From Oscillospiraceae bacterium (GTDB lineage: Bacteria > Bacillota > Clostridia > Oscillospirales > Oscillospiraceae), in NCBI GenBank assembly GCA_904501855.1, contig CAJGCI010000056.1, positions 1 to 11,086 of the forward strand: DNA of 11,086 bases, in the 5' to 3' direction. A model generated the notes under the pieces. It was not told the DNA's origin, ran no database searches, and was given only the letters and a program-made list of their open reading frames with translations. The translations under genes and the position numbers were made by a program. Positions 1-7,762 of the stretch are shown one piece after another (positions within the stretch are counted from its first letter, which is position 1; each line of letters begins with the position of its first letter).

Positions 1-1688
1 CCGATATAGACACACTTGTTGGTATCCAGATTTCCCGCGATGGTGATGGAAGGCTCAAAGACCGGTTTCTCCCGGACCTCTCCTTCCTGCAGGTAATCGA
101 AGATCCCCAGTGTCACGATCTTCTCTTCCGGGAATCCGCACTGGACGAAGTACTCCTTCATCACCTCGTTGTGGACGATGAGCACATCCGCCAGATCCAT
201 CATGGTATTGAATTCCTGACAATAGTAGTCGTTGTATCGGAAGGCGCGAAGCTTCTCCACATCGTGAACGAAGGAGATGAACTTCACCCGTTTCTCTTCT
301 TTCAGTTTCCGCAGGTTCTTTTCTCTCGTCAGCTGCACATGGTGGAAGGGATGCTGCATCAGCACCACCGCACCGGCGGGGATCTTTCTCGTCACTCCGA
401 TCCAGTCCGTAAAATAGCCAGCCTGCCGGATGGCTTTCGCCGGTTTCGTATCCTTCAGCGTGTTCATGTGAACCACGGCGGGATGGAATCCCAGCGTTTC
501 CGCAACGGCCGCCACATCCGCGGTGGCCTTGCTGCCGGCGTGATTGAATTGTCCTGCTTTTTCTACGATCTGATATCGGTCCATGATTGTTCCCTGTAAT
601 AATTCGCTGAGTCTTCTTGCTTCCTCGTGTATTTCATATCCCGCCTGCCGGAACCGCTCCGTGATGACCGTGCCGGATGCACGGTCCAGCGGCAGCTTCA
701 GCAGCTCTTCCGCCCATGTGTCCGGCGTTTCCTGCAGCGACAGAAGCCGGAAGTTGTCCAGCAGTCCCGCCGTGGGAGAGCCTTCCAGCGATGCCAGCAC
801 GGGGATGCCGGAGGCTTCCGCCTCCAGTGCCGCGATGGGCTGTCCCTCAAAGGTGGAGGGAAACAGGAATACGTCCAGTGCCGACAGCCAGCCTGGAACG
901 TCCCGGGACAGTCCGGCAAAGAGCACGTGGTCGGCGACGCCCAGCTGACGGGATTCCTCTTTCAGCTTCTCCTCGTCCTCACCCTGGCCGATGAGCACCA
1001 GATGGGCATCCGCCCTCCGGTCCAGCACCTTCCGGAACACCTTCAGTGCGAAGGACTGGTTCTTCTGGTGATGCAGACGCCCCACGTTGCCGATGAGGAA
1101 TTTCTCTTCCAGCCCGTACTGTGCACGGATCTGTTTCCTCTTCTCATCATTATAGGCCAGCCGCTCCAGATCGATGGCGTTTCGAACCAGCACCACCTGA
1201 TCCATCAGATCGTCCCGGTAGAACCATTCCGCCGCCGACTGGGAACATGCCCAGAAATCCGTGGCGTACCGGTCGATGATCCGCCGGTTCACTCCATGGA
1301 CCTTTCCCCGGAGGGCGCTGTCCATGTTGCGGGAGTTGTGGCTGTGGATGATCCTCCGTCTGATGCCGTACCGTTTGGCGCAGATGAGATAGTCGATGTT
1401 GGCAAGGCTGGAGACGTTCACCCAGATGGCGTCATATTCTTTTGCGTGTTCCCGGAAAAAGGCATGCAGTTCCTTTTCATACTTCGGGACGCTCTGGCTG
1501 CGGGCCGTGATATGAAAGGTCCTGCTCCCAGCCGCCAGGATCTCCTCCTCATAGGCGATGGGCTCATGAGAGTTGCAGAGAAAATCCCACTGCATCTTCG
1601 AGCGGTCGATGCTGCGGAAGTTATTCATGAGAAAGGCTTCCACGCCGCCGCTGTTTTCCGTCATTCCAAATACGAGAATTTTAGTCAT
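1..1688 (-). CDS. Double glycosyltransferase: GT4 domain fused to a Gtf3/galactofuranosyltransferase-like domain (partial, runs off left edge)
   Basis: This protein probably adds two sugars to a surface polysaccharide on the cytoplasmic side. The reading frame from the ATG at 1688 is open to the window edge (562 codons, checked triplet by triplet). Residues 1-365 form a full GT4 enzyme: a glycine-rich N-terminal loop (GMTENSGGVEAF, ~8-19), a VGRLHHQKN segment (~202-210) and the EX7E motif (E281, E289, in FEGQPIAALE). From residue ~369 a second domain begins with MDRYQIVEKAG. It carries FISFVHDVEKLR, ADVLIVHNEVM and ITIAGNLDTNK, which resemble the Gtf3/beta-1,6-galactofuranosyltransferase family. 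About 195 of its roughly 330 expected residues lie in the window. An internal ATG at 584 follows AGGGA by 6 nt, so separate internal initiation is possible, but no stop separates the domains. An in-frame stop lies 12 nt upstream of the first ATG, which fixes the start. No clear Shine-Dalgarno precedes it. The exact donor sugars are unknown. Confidence 0.85.
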   Translation of the reverse strand, partial: MTKILVFGMTENSGGVEAFLMNNFRSIDRSKMQWDFLCNSHEPIAYEEEILAAGSRTFHITARSQSVPKYEKELHAFFREHAKEYDAIWVNVSSLANIDYLICAKRYGIRRRIIHSHNSRNMDSALRGKVHGVNRRIIDRYATDFWACSQSAAEWFYRDDLMDQVVLVRNAIDLERLAYNDEKRKQIRAQYGLEEKFLIGNVGRLHHQKNQSFALKVFRKVLDRRADAHLVLIGQGEDEEKLKEESRQLGVADHVLFAGLSRDVPGWLSALDVFLFPSTFEGQPIAALEAEASGIPVLASLEGSPTAGLLDNFRLLSLQETPDTWAEELLKLPLDRASGTVITERFRQAGYEIHEEARRLSELLQGTIMDRYQIVEKAGQFNHAGSKATADVAAVAETLGFHPAVVHMNTLKDTKPAKAIRQAGYFTDWIGVTRKIPAGAVVLMQHPFHHVQLTREKNLRKLKEEKRVKFISFVHDVEKLRAFRYNDYYCQEFNTMMDLADVLIVHNEVMKEYFVQCGFPEEKIVTLGIFDYLQEGEVREKPVFEPSITIAGNLDTNKCVYI

Positions 1689-1750
1689 AACTAATTTATT
1701 TTATCACAGATCCGTCCCGGTTTCCACCGGAAATCGCATGCATCCTGCCG

Positions 1751-2725
1751 TCACCGCGCCTGCCGCACCTTTACGGCGGCATAGGCGACCTGCAGCTGGT
1801 TGTTCTTCAATGCCGTCAGCACCACCCGGTTGGTCTTCCCCATCTCGGACTTGTCATAATTCTTCAGGGCGTCCTGGATCAGTTCCTCCCGCAGCACACC
1901 GTCCAGGATGGGCTTTCCCTCCATAAAGGAGACCCCCGGGCGGAAGATATAGTTGACCATCATGATGAGAAGATTGATGCAGCAGCAGTTGTAAAAGGCC
2001 TTCTGGATCCCCTCCGGCTCCCAGGCTACATCCTGATGGATGGCCTCCAGCGCATTGCGGAAATGGTGGAGCGCCGCCTGATTGATCTTGGCGGAAGAGG
2101 ATGGATAGATGTAGTAGGTGTACATGATCTCCGGCAGCTTCGTGACATGCCGGGCATTCTGCAGCACCCGTACCAGAAACTCCGTATCCTCCGCATGGGA
2201 CAGGTCCGGATTGAAATACAGATGGTTCTCCTGCAGGAATTCCCTGCGGTAGACCTTTCCCCAAACGGCACCGTACTGATTGGGACGGCACAGCATGGTA
2301 TGAAGCACCTGCTCGGCGGTATGGAGATCATCGGTGGTGATGGTCTCCCGGTTCCCGCTGACGACCTTGGAAAAATCGCCGAAGCCGTAGTCGGCACTGC
2401 ATCCTTCCATCGTCTGCAGATTCGTTTTCAGCGCCTGCGGATCCAGTTCATCGTCGGCATCGCAGAACACCACCCATTTCCCGGTGGCTTTGGCGATTCC
2501 CGCATTCCGTGCTCCGGAGACGCCGGTATTGCTCTGCCGGATCACCTGCAGGGAGGGCATCTGCTCGCGCATCTCCTCCAGCACCCTGGGAGTTTCGTCC
2601 GTGGATCCGTCGTCGATGACGAGGATCTCAAAGGCTTCACCCAGGGCAAACACGCGCTGAAGGCATCGCCGCAGTGGAGATGCCTCACAGTTATATACCG
2701 GTATGATTACAGTACAGTCTTTCAT
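1751..2725 (-). CDS. Family 2 glycosyltransferase
   Basis: A cytoplasmic GT-A fold glycosyltransferase of about 324 residues, likely building a capsule, exopolysaccharide or wall glycan from nucleotide sugars. The N-terminus shows the GT2 signature VIIPVYN (~6-12), VIDDGSTDET (~36-45), SNTGVSGARNAG (~65-76) and the metal-binding DXD in FCDADDELD (D89, D91). The HAEDTEF motif (~178-183) supplies the likely catalytic acidic residue. The C-terminal ~100 residues are helical and not diagnostic. It starts 11 nt after the stop of the DUF4422 gene, so the two are almost certainly co-transcribed. The next gene downstream is the GT4-Gtf3 fusion, 62 nt away. The acceptor and sugar cannot be read from the sequence. 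Confidence 0.92.
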   Translation of the reverse strand: MKDCTVIIPVYNCEASPLRRCLQRVFALGEAFEILVIDDGSTDETPRVLEEMREQMPSLQVIRQSNTGVSGARNAGIAKATGKWVVFCDADDELDPQALKTNLQTMEGCSADYGFGDFSKVVSGNRETITTDDLHTAEQVLHTMLCRPNQYGAVWGKVYRREFLQENHLYFNPDLSHAEDTEFLVRVLQNARHVTKLPEIMYTYYIYPSSSAKINQAALHHFRNALEAIHQDVAWEPEGIQKAFYNCCCINLLIMMVNYIFRPGVSFMEGKPILDGVLREELIQDALKNYDKSEMGKTNRVVLTALKNNQLQVAYAAVKVRQAR

Positions 2726-2736
2726 GTTGTTCTCTT

Positions 2737-3558
2737 TCAGAAGCTGGCGTCATATTTCTGATTCAGGAATTTGGCGCCTAAAAATGCCTTTACTTTTCTC
2801 GGCCAGTCGATCCTGCCGAAATACATATACGGAACGGGATGGATCTCCTCTTTCCTCAGTTCCCCGGTGGCCACGAGATGATCCAGATAGACGTTCCACA
2901 GGATCTCGCTGACCCGGCCGGGATACCGTTTCTCAAAAGCGGTCATCCCCTCGTCCCCCAGGCGGTCCACCAGAGGAAACAGGATGGCGAAGAGCCACTG
3001 GCAGTATCCGTCCATCAGCGGTTTCGGGGCGATGAACATGTTGAACATATATCCGCCCTTCTGCCCCATCACCCGGTCAAAGGACGTCAGATACTCCGGA
3101 CACTGCTGGGCAATGAGCTCCCGTGCCGTATCCATCTGACGGATGTCATGGGTATGCTGATAGTGGGATGCCAGCGTTTCAATATAGTAGTTCCGTTTTT
3201 TTGGAACCAGGACCTTGTACTTTTTCAGAAGCTTCCGTGCCTGCTTTTCCGTCAGCACCTGTTTGAGTCCCTCCTCGTCCTCCGCTCCTTTCGGGAGAGA
3301 ACGCAGCGTGAACAGGCGCCGGTAATGGACCAGTCCCAGCACATCCGTGTCCAGGTTCTTCCAGGCCCAGTAGAGCCCGGTGAGCTCACAGAACATGGGG
3401 TTCCGGGCACTGATGTTGTCCCCGGTATTGTCTCCGGTAAAACCGATGGGATCCTTTCCTTCCCGTCCCACATGAAGGGGCAGGTACATGGGATCTTCCG
3501 GTACCGGGCATGGTTTATGACAGGCAACGAGTACCTTGATATCCGATCGTTTGCTCAT
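2737..3558 (-). CDS. DUF4422-domain glycosyltransferase
   Basis: A 273-residue protein covering essentially one DUF4422 domain, a family found in capsule and exopolysaccharide clusters and regarded as glycosyltransferases. Recognisable blocks are VACHKPCPVP (~11-20), YLPLHVGREGKDP (~25-37), TGDNTGDNISARNP (~41-54), FCELTGLYWAWKN (~56-68) and LGLVHYRRLF (~74-83), followed by LVPKKRNYYIE. No signal peptide or membrane helix is seen, so it is cytoplasmic. The start ATG at 3558 follows AGGGAAG with short spacing. It is the first gene of the three-gene glycan operon and has a candidate promoter about 70 nt upstream. Family membership is confident. Substrate is not known, though the family often occurs with galactofuranose enzymes, and the Gtf3-like domain downstream fits that. 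Confidence 0.9.
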   Translation of the reverse strand: MSKRSDIKVLVACHKPCPVPEDPMYLPLHVGREGKDPIGFTGDNTGDNISARNPMFCELTGLYWAWKNLDTDVLGLVHYRRLFTLRSLPKGAEDEEGLKQVLTEKQARKLLKKYKVLVPKKRNYYIETLASHYQHTHDIRQMDTARELIAQQCPEYLTSFDRVMGQKGGYMFNMFIAPKPLMDGYCQWLFAILFPLVDRLGDEGMTAFEKRYPGRVSEILWNVYLDHLVATGELRKEEIHPVPYMYFGRIDWPRKVKAFLGAKFLNQKYDASF

Positions 3559-3627
3559 ATGTCTTCCCTGAAAACCAACCCTGCTTGCGGTTGGCCCTTC
3601 CTTGTCTTCCTTCTTTTGATTGCTGAT

Positions 3628-3656
3628 ATTATACGCATAAATCCCGGAGGATTCAT
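3628..3656 (-). promoter_or_regulatory. Candidate promoter of the glycan operon
   Basis: On the minus strand a consensus -10 TATAAT (3628-3633) is followed by about 70 nt of leader before the DUF4422 start codon. The -35 at 17-bp spacing is poor (ATGAAT, 3651-3656), so activation or a different start is possible. The leader contains a small hairpin, CCAACC/GGTTGG (3575-3580 with 3589-3594). A second inverted repeat (3657-3691, GACGA/TCGTC enclosing TTAAC/GTTAA) sits between the reductase stop and this promoter and has no T-run, so it is not a convincing terminator. Confidence 0.4.
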
Positions 3657-3694
3657 GACGATTCTTTTAACATCGTTGGGTTAAGCTCGTCGGA

Positions 3695-4837
3695 TCAGCC
3701 TTCCCCGTCTTCCAGCAGGGTCTCCTTCACCCGCACCAGTTCCTCCCGGATGGAGATGTGCTGCGGGCACACTTCCTCGCAGGCACCGCACTGGATGCAT
3801 TCATTGGCGTGTTTCCGTCCGTGTCCGCCCACCAGCCAGTTCTCCTGATGCTTGGCCGAAGCAAGGTTATCGAAAAGGAGCATGATGTTCATGGCGGTGA
3901 AGGATCCGGAGATGCCGATCTCCATGGGGCACACCTTGGCGCAGTAGTTGCAGGTGGTGCACGGGATCAGCGGCACTTCCGCCATGGCTTTCTGCGCGTT
4001 GTTCAGAGTCTCCCTCTGTGCTTCCGTCAGCCCGCGGAAATCCTTCAGGGTGGCGATGTTGTCCGCCATCTGTTCCACGGTGTTCATCCCGGAGAGCACC
4101 GCGAGAACGCCGTCCAGATCGGCGGCGAACCGCAGAGCCCAGCTGGCACTGCTGGATCCCGGTTCGGCATTTTGGAAGATCTCCTCCACGGACTTGGGAG
4201 GCGCCGCCAGAAGGCCTCCTTTCACCGGTTCCATGATCACCACCGGTTTTCCGTGTTTCCGTGCCACTTCATAGACGGCCCGGGACTGGATGGCGGGGCT
4301 TTCCCAGTCGGCATAGTTGATCTGCAGCTGGACGAATTCCACGTCGGGGTGTTTTGTCAGCAGTTCGTCCAGTTCCTCCGGTGTGGAGTGGAAGGAAAAA
4401 CCGTAATGGCGGATCTTTCCCGCTTCCTTCATCTCCCGGACAAAGGACCACATATCGTAATCATCGAAGAAATGGGTACGGGGACCGCCGAGATTGTGAA
4501 GCAGATAAAAATCAAAGTATCCCGCGCCGGTGCGTTCCAGAGAGGTCTCGAACTGTGCGATGGCTTCTTCTCTCGTCTTGCAGTTGATCCATGCGGCATT
4601 CTTCGTGGCCAGGGTGAAGGAATCCCGGGGATACCGTTCCACCAGCGCCTGCCGGGCGGCTTCCTCGCTTCCCTGATAAGCCCAGGCGGTATCGAAGTAG
4701 GTAAATCCTGCTTCCATGAACTGATCCACCAGCTCTTTCACCTGTTCCACGTCGATGACGTCATCCTTCTTCGGAAGACGCATCAGGCCGAATCCCAGTT
4801 TTTTCGTTTTTTCCAGAACTTCCTTCATTGGAACCAT
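3695..4837 (-). CDS. Aldo/keto reductase with C-terminal 2x[4Fe-4S] ferredoxin domain
   Basis: A cytoplasmic NAD(P)H- or ferredoxin-linked oxidoreductase of 380 residues, of the kind common in clostridia. The first ~285 residues form the aldo/keto reductase barrel. The catalytic tetrad is visible: D49 and Y54 in FDTAWAYQGSE, K79 in LATKN and H114 in LLHN. GFSFHSTPEEL (~146-156) and VIMEPVKGGLL (~200-210) are typical of the family. The C-terminus carries two cysteine sets for 4Fe-4S clusters: C293/C296/C299/C303 and C347/C350/C353/C357. AAGGA lies 5 nt before ATG 4837, so that start is preferred over the ATG at 4828. It has its own candidate promoter and is separated from the glycan operon by 136 nt. 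The true substrate cannot be inferred. Confidence 0.93.
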   Translation of the reverse strand: MVPMKEVLEKTKKLGFGLMRLPKKDDVIDVEQVKELVDQFMEAGFTYFDTAWAYQGSEEAARQALVERYPRDSFTLATKNAAWINCKTREEAIAQFETSLERTGAGYFDFYLLHNLGGPRTHFFDDYDMWSFVREMKEAGKIRHYGFSFHSTPEELDELLTKHPDVEFVQLQINYADWESPAIQSRAVYEVARKHGKPVVIMEPVKGGLLAAPPKSVEEIFQNAEPGSSSASWALRFAADLDGVLAVLSGMNTVEQMADNIATLKDFRGLTEAQRETLNNAQKAMAEVPLIPCTTCNYCAKVCPMEIGISGSFTAMNIMLLFDNLASAKHQENWLVGGHGRKHANECIQCGACEEVCPQHISIREELVRVKETLLEDGEG

Positions 4838-4886
4838 CCTCTTCCTTTAAATCCATACTCACGGAACTGTCTGTTCTTTCTACATT

Positions 4887-4915
4887 ATTTTACACGGAAT
4901 GAAAACCTGCCGCAA
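4887..4915 (-). promoter_or_regulatory. Candidate promoter of the aldo/keto reductase
   Basis: Minus-strand TTGCGG (4910-4915), 17-bp spacer and TAAAAT (4887-4892), giving a leader of roughly 40 nt to ATG 4837. The -10 is 5/6 and the -35 is 3/6 of the sigma-A consensus. It diverges from the deacetylase promoter about 60 bp away. Confidence 0.5.
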
Positions 4916-4977
4916 CAACAAGAAGGAAAAACCATTTTCTTCCAGTTCTTTTGCATCAGGTCTCATTTCATCCCCGT

Positions 4978-5014
4978 TTGACTTTTGAATTCAATTGGGG
5001 CATTATAGTATTAT
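4978..5014 (+). promoter_or_regulatory. Candidate promoter region of the SLH polysaccharide deacetylase
   Basis: The best pairing is TTGAAT (4985-4990), 18-bp spacer and TATTAT (5009-5014). An overlapping alternative is TTGACT (4978-4983) with TATAGT (5004-5009) at a long 20-bp spacing. The resulting leader is about 100 nt. It contains a hairpin (GGATC 5065-5069 with GATCC 5092-5096, inner TCCG/CGGA) that ends just before the ribosome binding site at 5104-5108. Confidence 0.45.
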
Positions 5015-5119
5015 GTAAAGTAGCCTCTTCTGTCGTCGCTCCCGACATCTGGGGCTGCAGAACCGGATCCTCCGTTCCCTGCGGAAAGGAAGATCCCGCA
5101 AAAAGGAGTTACAAGCAAA

Positions 5120-6985
5120 ATGAAAAAGAAAATCCTGCCACTGCTGCTGAGCCTGGCGCTGGTCCTGCCCTTTTTCGGCGGGCTGACCGTACCGGCTGAG
5201 GCCGCAGGCAACAAGCTCATCGCCATCACCTTCGATGACGGCCCCGGCAATTATACTGCCTCCCTTCTGGACGGTCTTTCTTCAAGAGGTGTCCCCGCCA
5301 CATTCTTCATGTGCGGAGCCAACGGCAGTTACGGCGTCAAGAATTACAATTCCCTGCTGTCCCGCATGGTGGCCGAAGGCCATCAGCTGGCAAACCACAG
5401 CTGGGGACACCCCACCTTCTCCAAGATCTCCGGCAGCGAGATGCAGAGCCAGATCAATCAGGTGGGTTCCTATCTGACCCGCGCCATGGGCGGCAATTAC
5501 AATTATCTGGTACGTATCCCCGGAGGCGAGAACAATGCCACCATCCGGGCCAATGTCGCGCATCCTATTATCACCTGGTCCGTGGATCCGGTGGACTGGA
5601 AATACCACAATGCGGACACCGTCTACAATAATATCATGAAGAGCGCCTCAGACGGCTCCATCATCCTTCTTCATGACATCTATCAGACTTCCGTACAGGG
5701 CGGTCTGCGCGCCATCGATACCCTCAAGAACCAGGGGTATGAATTCGTTACCGTGTCGGAACTGTTCCGCCGCCGGGGCATCGCCCTGCAGAACGGCACC
5801 GTTTACAGCAGTGCTCCCAACCGCGGCACCAACCTTCCGGCCTACTCCGCTCCCACCATCAGCGTAAACGGCGGAACGGTCAGCGTCTCTGCCAATAACA
5901 GCGGCGTGACCCTGCACTACACCACCGACGGCACGACGCCGACTCTGGCAAGCCCCACCACCAACGGAACCATCAACCTGAACAGCCGGGTGACTCTGAA
6001 AGTCGCCGGATTCGACTCCTTCGGCACCCGCACACCGGTGGCTTCCAAGCAGGTGGATGCCAACATCACCGAGGCACCGTCCATCGTCTCCGCCGGCAAC
6101 GGCACCGTCACACTGCGCTCTCCCACGGTCGGATCCGTCATCCGGTACACCACCGACGGCTCCAATCCCACCGGCAGCAGCGCCATCGCACAGAACGGCG
6201 TGATGACGCCGGGCAAGACCAACAAGGCCATCGCCACCGCAGCCGGAAAGAATCCCAGCCCGGTGACTACATTCTACTCCACCGAGTACGGTGACATCTT
6301 CTATGATGTCCCGCCCACGGCATGGTATTACACCTTTGTAAGCAGTGCCGTTCACAAAGGCCTGATGGTCGGCACACAGGACTTCCTCTTCGCCCCGGCC
6401 ATGGAGATGACCCGCGCCATGCTGGTGACCATCCTCTACAGCATGGAGGGAAAACCGGCCACCGGCAATGTCAGCCCCTTCTCCGATGTGAAGAATACCG
6501 CATGGTATGCTTCCCCCATCATCTGGGCAGCGGACAAGAACATCGTCGGAGGCATCGGGGACGGCAAATTTGCCCCCAATACGCTGATCACCCGTCAGCA
6601 GGTGGCGGCGATCATGTTCAAATATGCCATCTACAAGGGAAAGGCCAGCGAGCAGGTGGATCAGTCCTCCCTCTCCCGGTACTCGGATGAAAAGCAGATC
6701 TCCGGCTATGCCCGTCCGGCTATGGCATGGGCTGTAAACGTCGGTCTCATGAGCGGTGTCACCTCCACCACACTGCAGCCGCAGGGCACCTGCCCGCGCG
6801 CCCAGTGTGCCACGATGATGGTCAATTTTGACCGGGTCATCAATGCACCGGAACCGACCACCGCCCCGAGCCAGTCTCCGTCTCCCAGTCCGGAAGCGGA
6901 ACCGGACGAATCAAAAGCTCCGGATGAATCCGCGGAGCCGGCAGATTCCGAGGCTCCCACGCCTTCGGAGAATCCGGCCGAATAA
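5120..6985 (+). CDS. Secreted SLH-anchored polysaccharide deacetylase (CE4)
   Basis: An exported 621-residue enzyme predicted to N-deacetylate peptidoglycan or another N-acetylated glycan at the cell surface. Residues 1-29 are a signal peptide (KKK, hydrophobic core, PAEAAG cleavage region). The NodB/CE4 domain (~32-215) shows all five motifs: TFDDGP (37-42; D39 base, D40 metal ligand), HSWGH (metal ligands H93, H97), RIPGG (132-136, a PGG variant of the usual RPPYG), DPVDW (156-160) and LLHD (H185). Two chitobiase C-terminal/Fn3-associated-type domains follow (~244-313 and ~319-387, each with a YTTDG signature). Three SLH repeats come next (~394-445, ~454-505, ~521-573), which bind secondary wall polymer. 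The acidic Pro/Ser/Glu/Ala tail (~576-621) has no LPXTG or membrane anchor. AGGAG at 5104-5108 lies 11 nt before the ATG. The gene stands alone and ends in a strong terminator. Confidence 0.95.
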   Translation: MKKKILPLLLSLALVLPFFGGLTVPAEAAGNKLIAITFDDGPGNYTASLLDGLSSRGVPATFFMCGANGSYGVKNYNSLLSRMVAEGHQLANHSWGHPTFSKISGSEMQSQINQVGSYLTRAMGGNYNYLVRIPGGENNATIRANVAHPIITWSVDPVDWKYHNADTVYNNIMKSASDGSIILLHDIYQTSVQGGLRAIDTLKNQGYEFVTVSELFRRRGIALQNGTVYSSAPNRGTNLPAYSAPTISVNGGTVSVSANNSGVTLHYTTDGTTPTLASPTTNGTINLNSRVTLKVAGFDSFGTRTPVASKQVDANITEAPSIVSAGNGTVTLRSPTVGSVIRYTTDGSNPTGSSAIAQNGVMTPGKTNKAIATAAGKNPSPVTTFYSTEYGDIFYDVPPTAWYYTFVSSAVHKGLMVGTQDFLFAPAMEMTRAMLVTILYSMEGKPATGNVSPFSDVKNTAWYASPIIWAADKNIVGGIGDGKFAPNTLITRQQVAAIMFKYAIYKGKASEQVDQSSLSRYSDEKQISGYARPAMAWAVNVGLMSGVTSTTLQPQGTCPRAQCATMMVNFDRVINAPEPTTAPSQSPSPSPEAEPDESKAPDESAEPADSEAPTPSENPAE

Positions 6986-7000
6986 TCGAAAAGCAAAATG

Positions 7001-7037
7001 AAAACCAGCTGATCTAACACAGATCAGCTGGTTTTTT
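7001..7037. terminator. Bidirectional intrinsic terminator between convergent genes
   Basis: Perfect 15-bp stem (7001-7015 with 7021-7035), loop AACAC, then a T-run on the plus strand. Read from the other side, the same stem is followed by TTTTCATTTT. It lies 15 nt after the deacetylase stop and 15 nt past the stop of the convergent membrane-protein gene, so it serves both. Confidence 0.93.
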
Positions 7038-7052
7038 CTTGAACAGGCAGGA

Positions 7053-7697
7053 TCAGATGACTCCCAGCGGGATCAGTACGATCAGAAGGATCGCAACACA
7101 GATCCAGAGAGTGCCAACCACTTTCTTCTGTTTGTCTCTCGGCATGTCATACACCAGGTAGGACACCAGGAAGAACGGGATGTAAGTGGTAATGAACACC
7201 GGAAGGAATCCCCACCATTTGTACACCCAGATAAAGGCAGGTGTCGAGGCAAGGAAGATCTCGAAGAGCGCAAATCCCAGTGCGGAACCGATGGCAAAGA
7301 ATACACGGTTGTTGATGCCCAGGATTTTCTTATCCTTGTCTTCCGGAAGCAGGTCTGCCGTAAATCCGGCGATGGAGAACATCAGGGAAAGTTCCCAGCA
7401 TACACCGATCAGCAGGATAAATGTGGTACTGGAAGGAGATACTGTCCACAATGCATAGCCCCAGATGTGGCAGATCACCGCATTGACGATCTCATACAGC
7501 CAATGCACCCCGTAGAGCGCCAGAGCTGCGAAAACACCGTTCCAGTTTTTCTTTTTGATCTGTGGGACGTAAACGCCCACGACCACTAACGCCAGCAGCG
7601 TGATGAAGGTCCAGTCGAAGTTTGCCGTTGTTCGAACTGCCGCCTTCGCTGCATCCGCCGCCGCCATCGCGGCAGCAGAGCCGTCACCCCATAACAT
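7053..7697 (-). CDS. Six-helix integral membrane protein of unknown function
   Basis: I do not recognise the family. The 214-residue protein has an alanine-rich N-terminal stretch (~8-21, AAAMAAADAAKAA) and about six hydrophobic segments (~29-46, 53-73, 90-112, 132-150, 162-183, 193-213). Polar residues sit inside or next to helices: H65 and E69 in GVHWLYEIVNAV, H77, E102 in CWELSLMF and E146 in FALFEIF. That is unusual for plain anchors and might reflect a ligand or metal site (inference). Loops carry KKK and DKDKK clusters. AGGAGG (7706-7711) lies 8 nt before ATG 7697, a strong and unambiguous start. It has its own candidate promoter and a palindrome in the leader. The bidirectional terminator ends it. 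It could be a transporter, a sensor or an enzyme; the sequence does not decide. Confidence 0.85.
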   Translation of the reverse strand: MLWGDGSAAAMAAADAAKAAVRTTANFDWTFITLLALVVVGVYVPQIKKKNWNGVFAALALYGVHWLYEIVNAVICHIWGYALWTVSPSSTTFILLIGVCWELSLMFSIAGFTADLLPEDKDKKILGINNRVFFAIGSALGFALFEIFLASTPAFIWVYKWWGFLPVFITTYIPFFLVSYLVYDMPRDKQKKVVGTLWICVAILLIVLIPLGVI

Positions 7698-7732
7698 TCT
7701 TTTCTCCTCCTAACCTTTTCTATTTTCCGCTA

Positions 7733-7750
7733 ACCTGCGGGACCGCAGGT
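7733..7750. promoter_or_regulatory. Perfect 18-bp palindrome, candidate operator or leader hairpin
   Basis: ACCTGCGG (7733-7740), GA centre, CCGCAGGT (7743-7750). A third half-site, CCTGCGG (7776-7782), lies in the spacer of the promoter for the membrane protein. The palindrome sits just past the predicted start of transcription and 22 nt before the Shine-Dalgarno. In RNA it would form a 7-bp hairpin with a 4-nt loop. Confidence 0.5.
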
Positions 7751-7762
7751 CTTTCTGGCTTC

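Noticed and set aside
627..1694. Long plus-strand open frame of 355 codons
   Set aside because: It lies antisense to the GT4-Gtf3 gene, whose minus-strand frame has clear motifs. The plus frame shows no domain.
4872..4884. 13-mer TGTTCTTTCTACA shared with the minus strand at the structured RNA promoter
   Set aside because: One shared 13-mer is about what chance gives in 11 kb on two strands, and the two copies have different positions relative to their promoters.
3758..4981. Long plus-strand open frame of 407 codons
   Set aside because: Antisense shadow of the aldo/keto reductase in GC-rich DNA, with no recognisable protein features.
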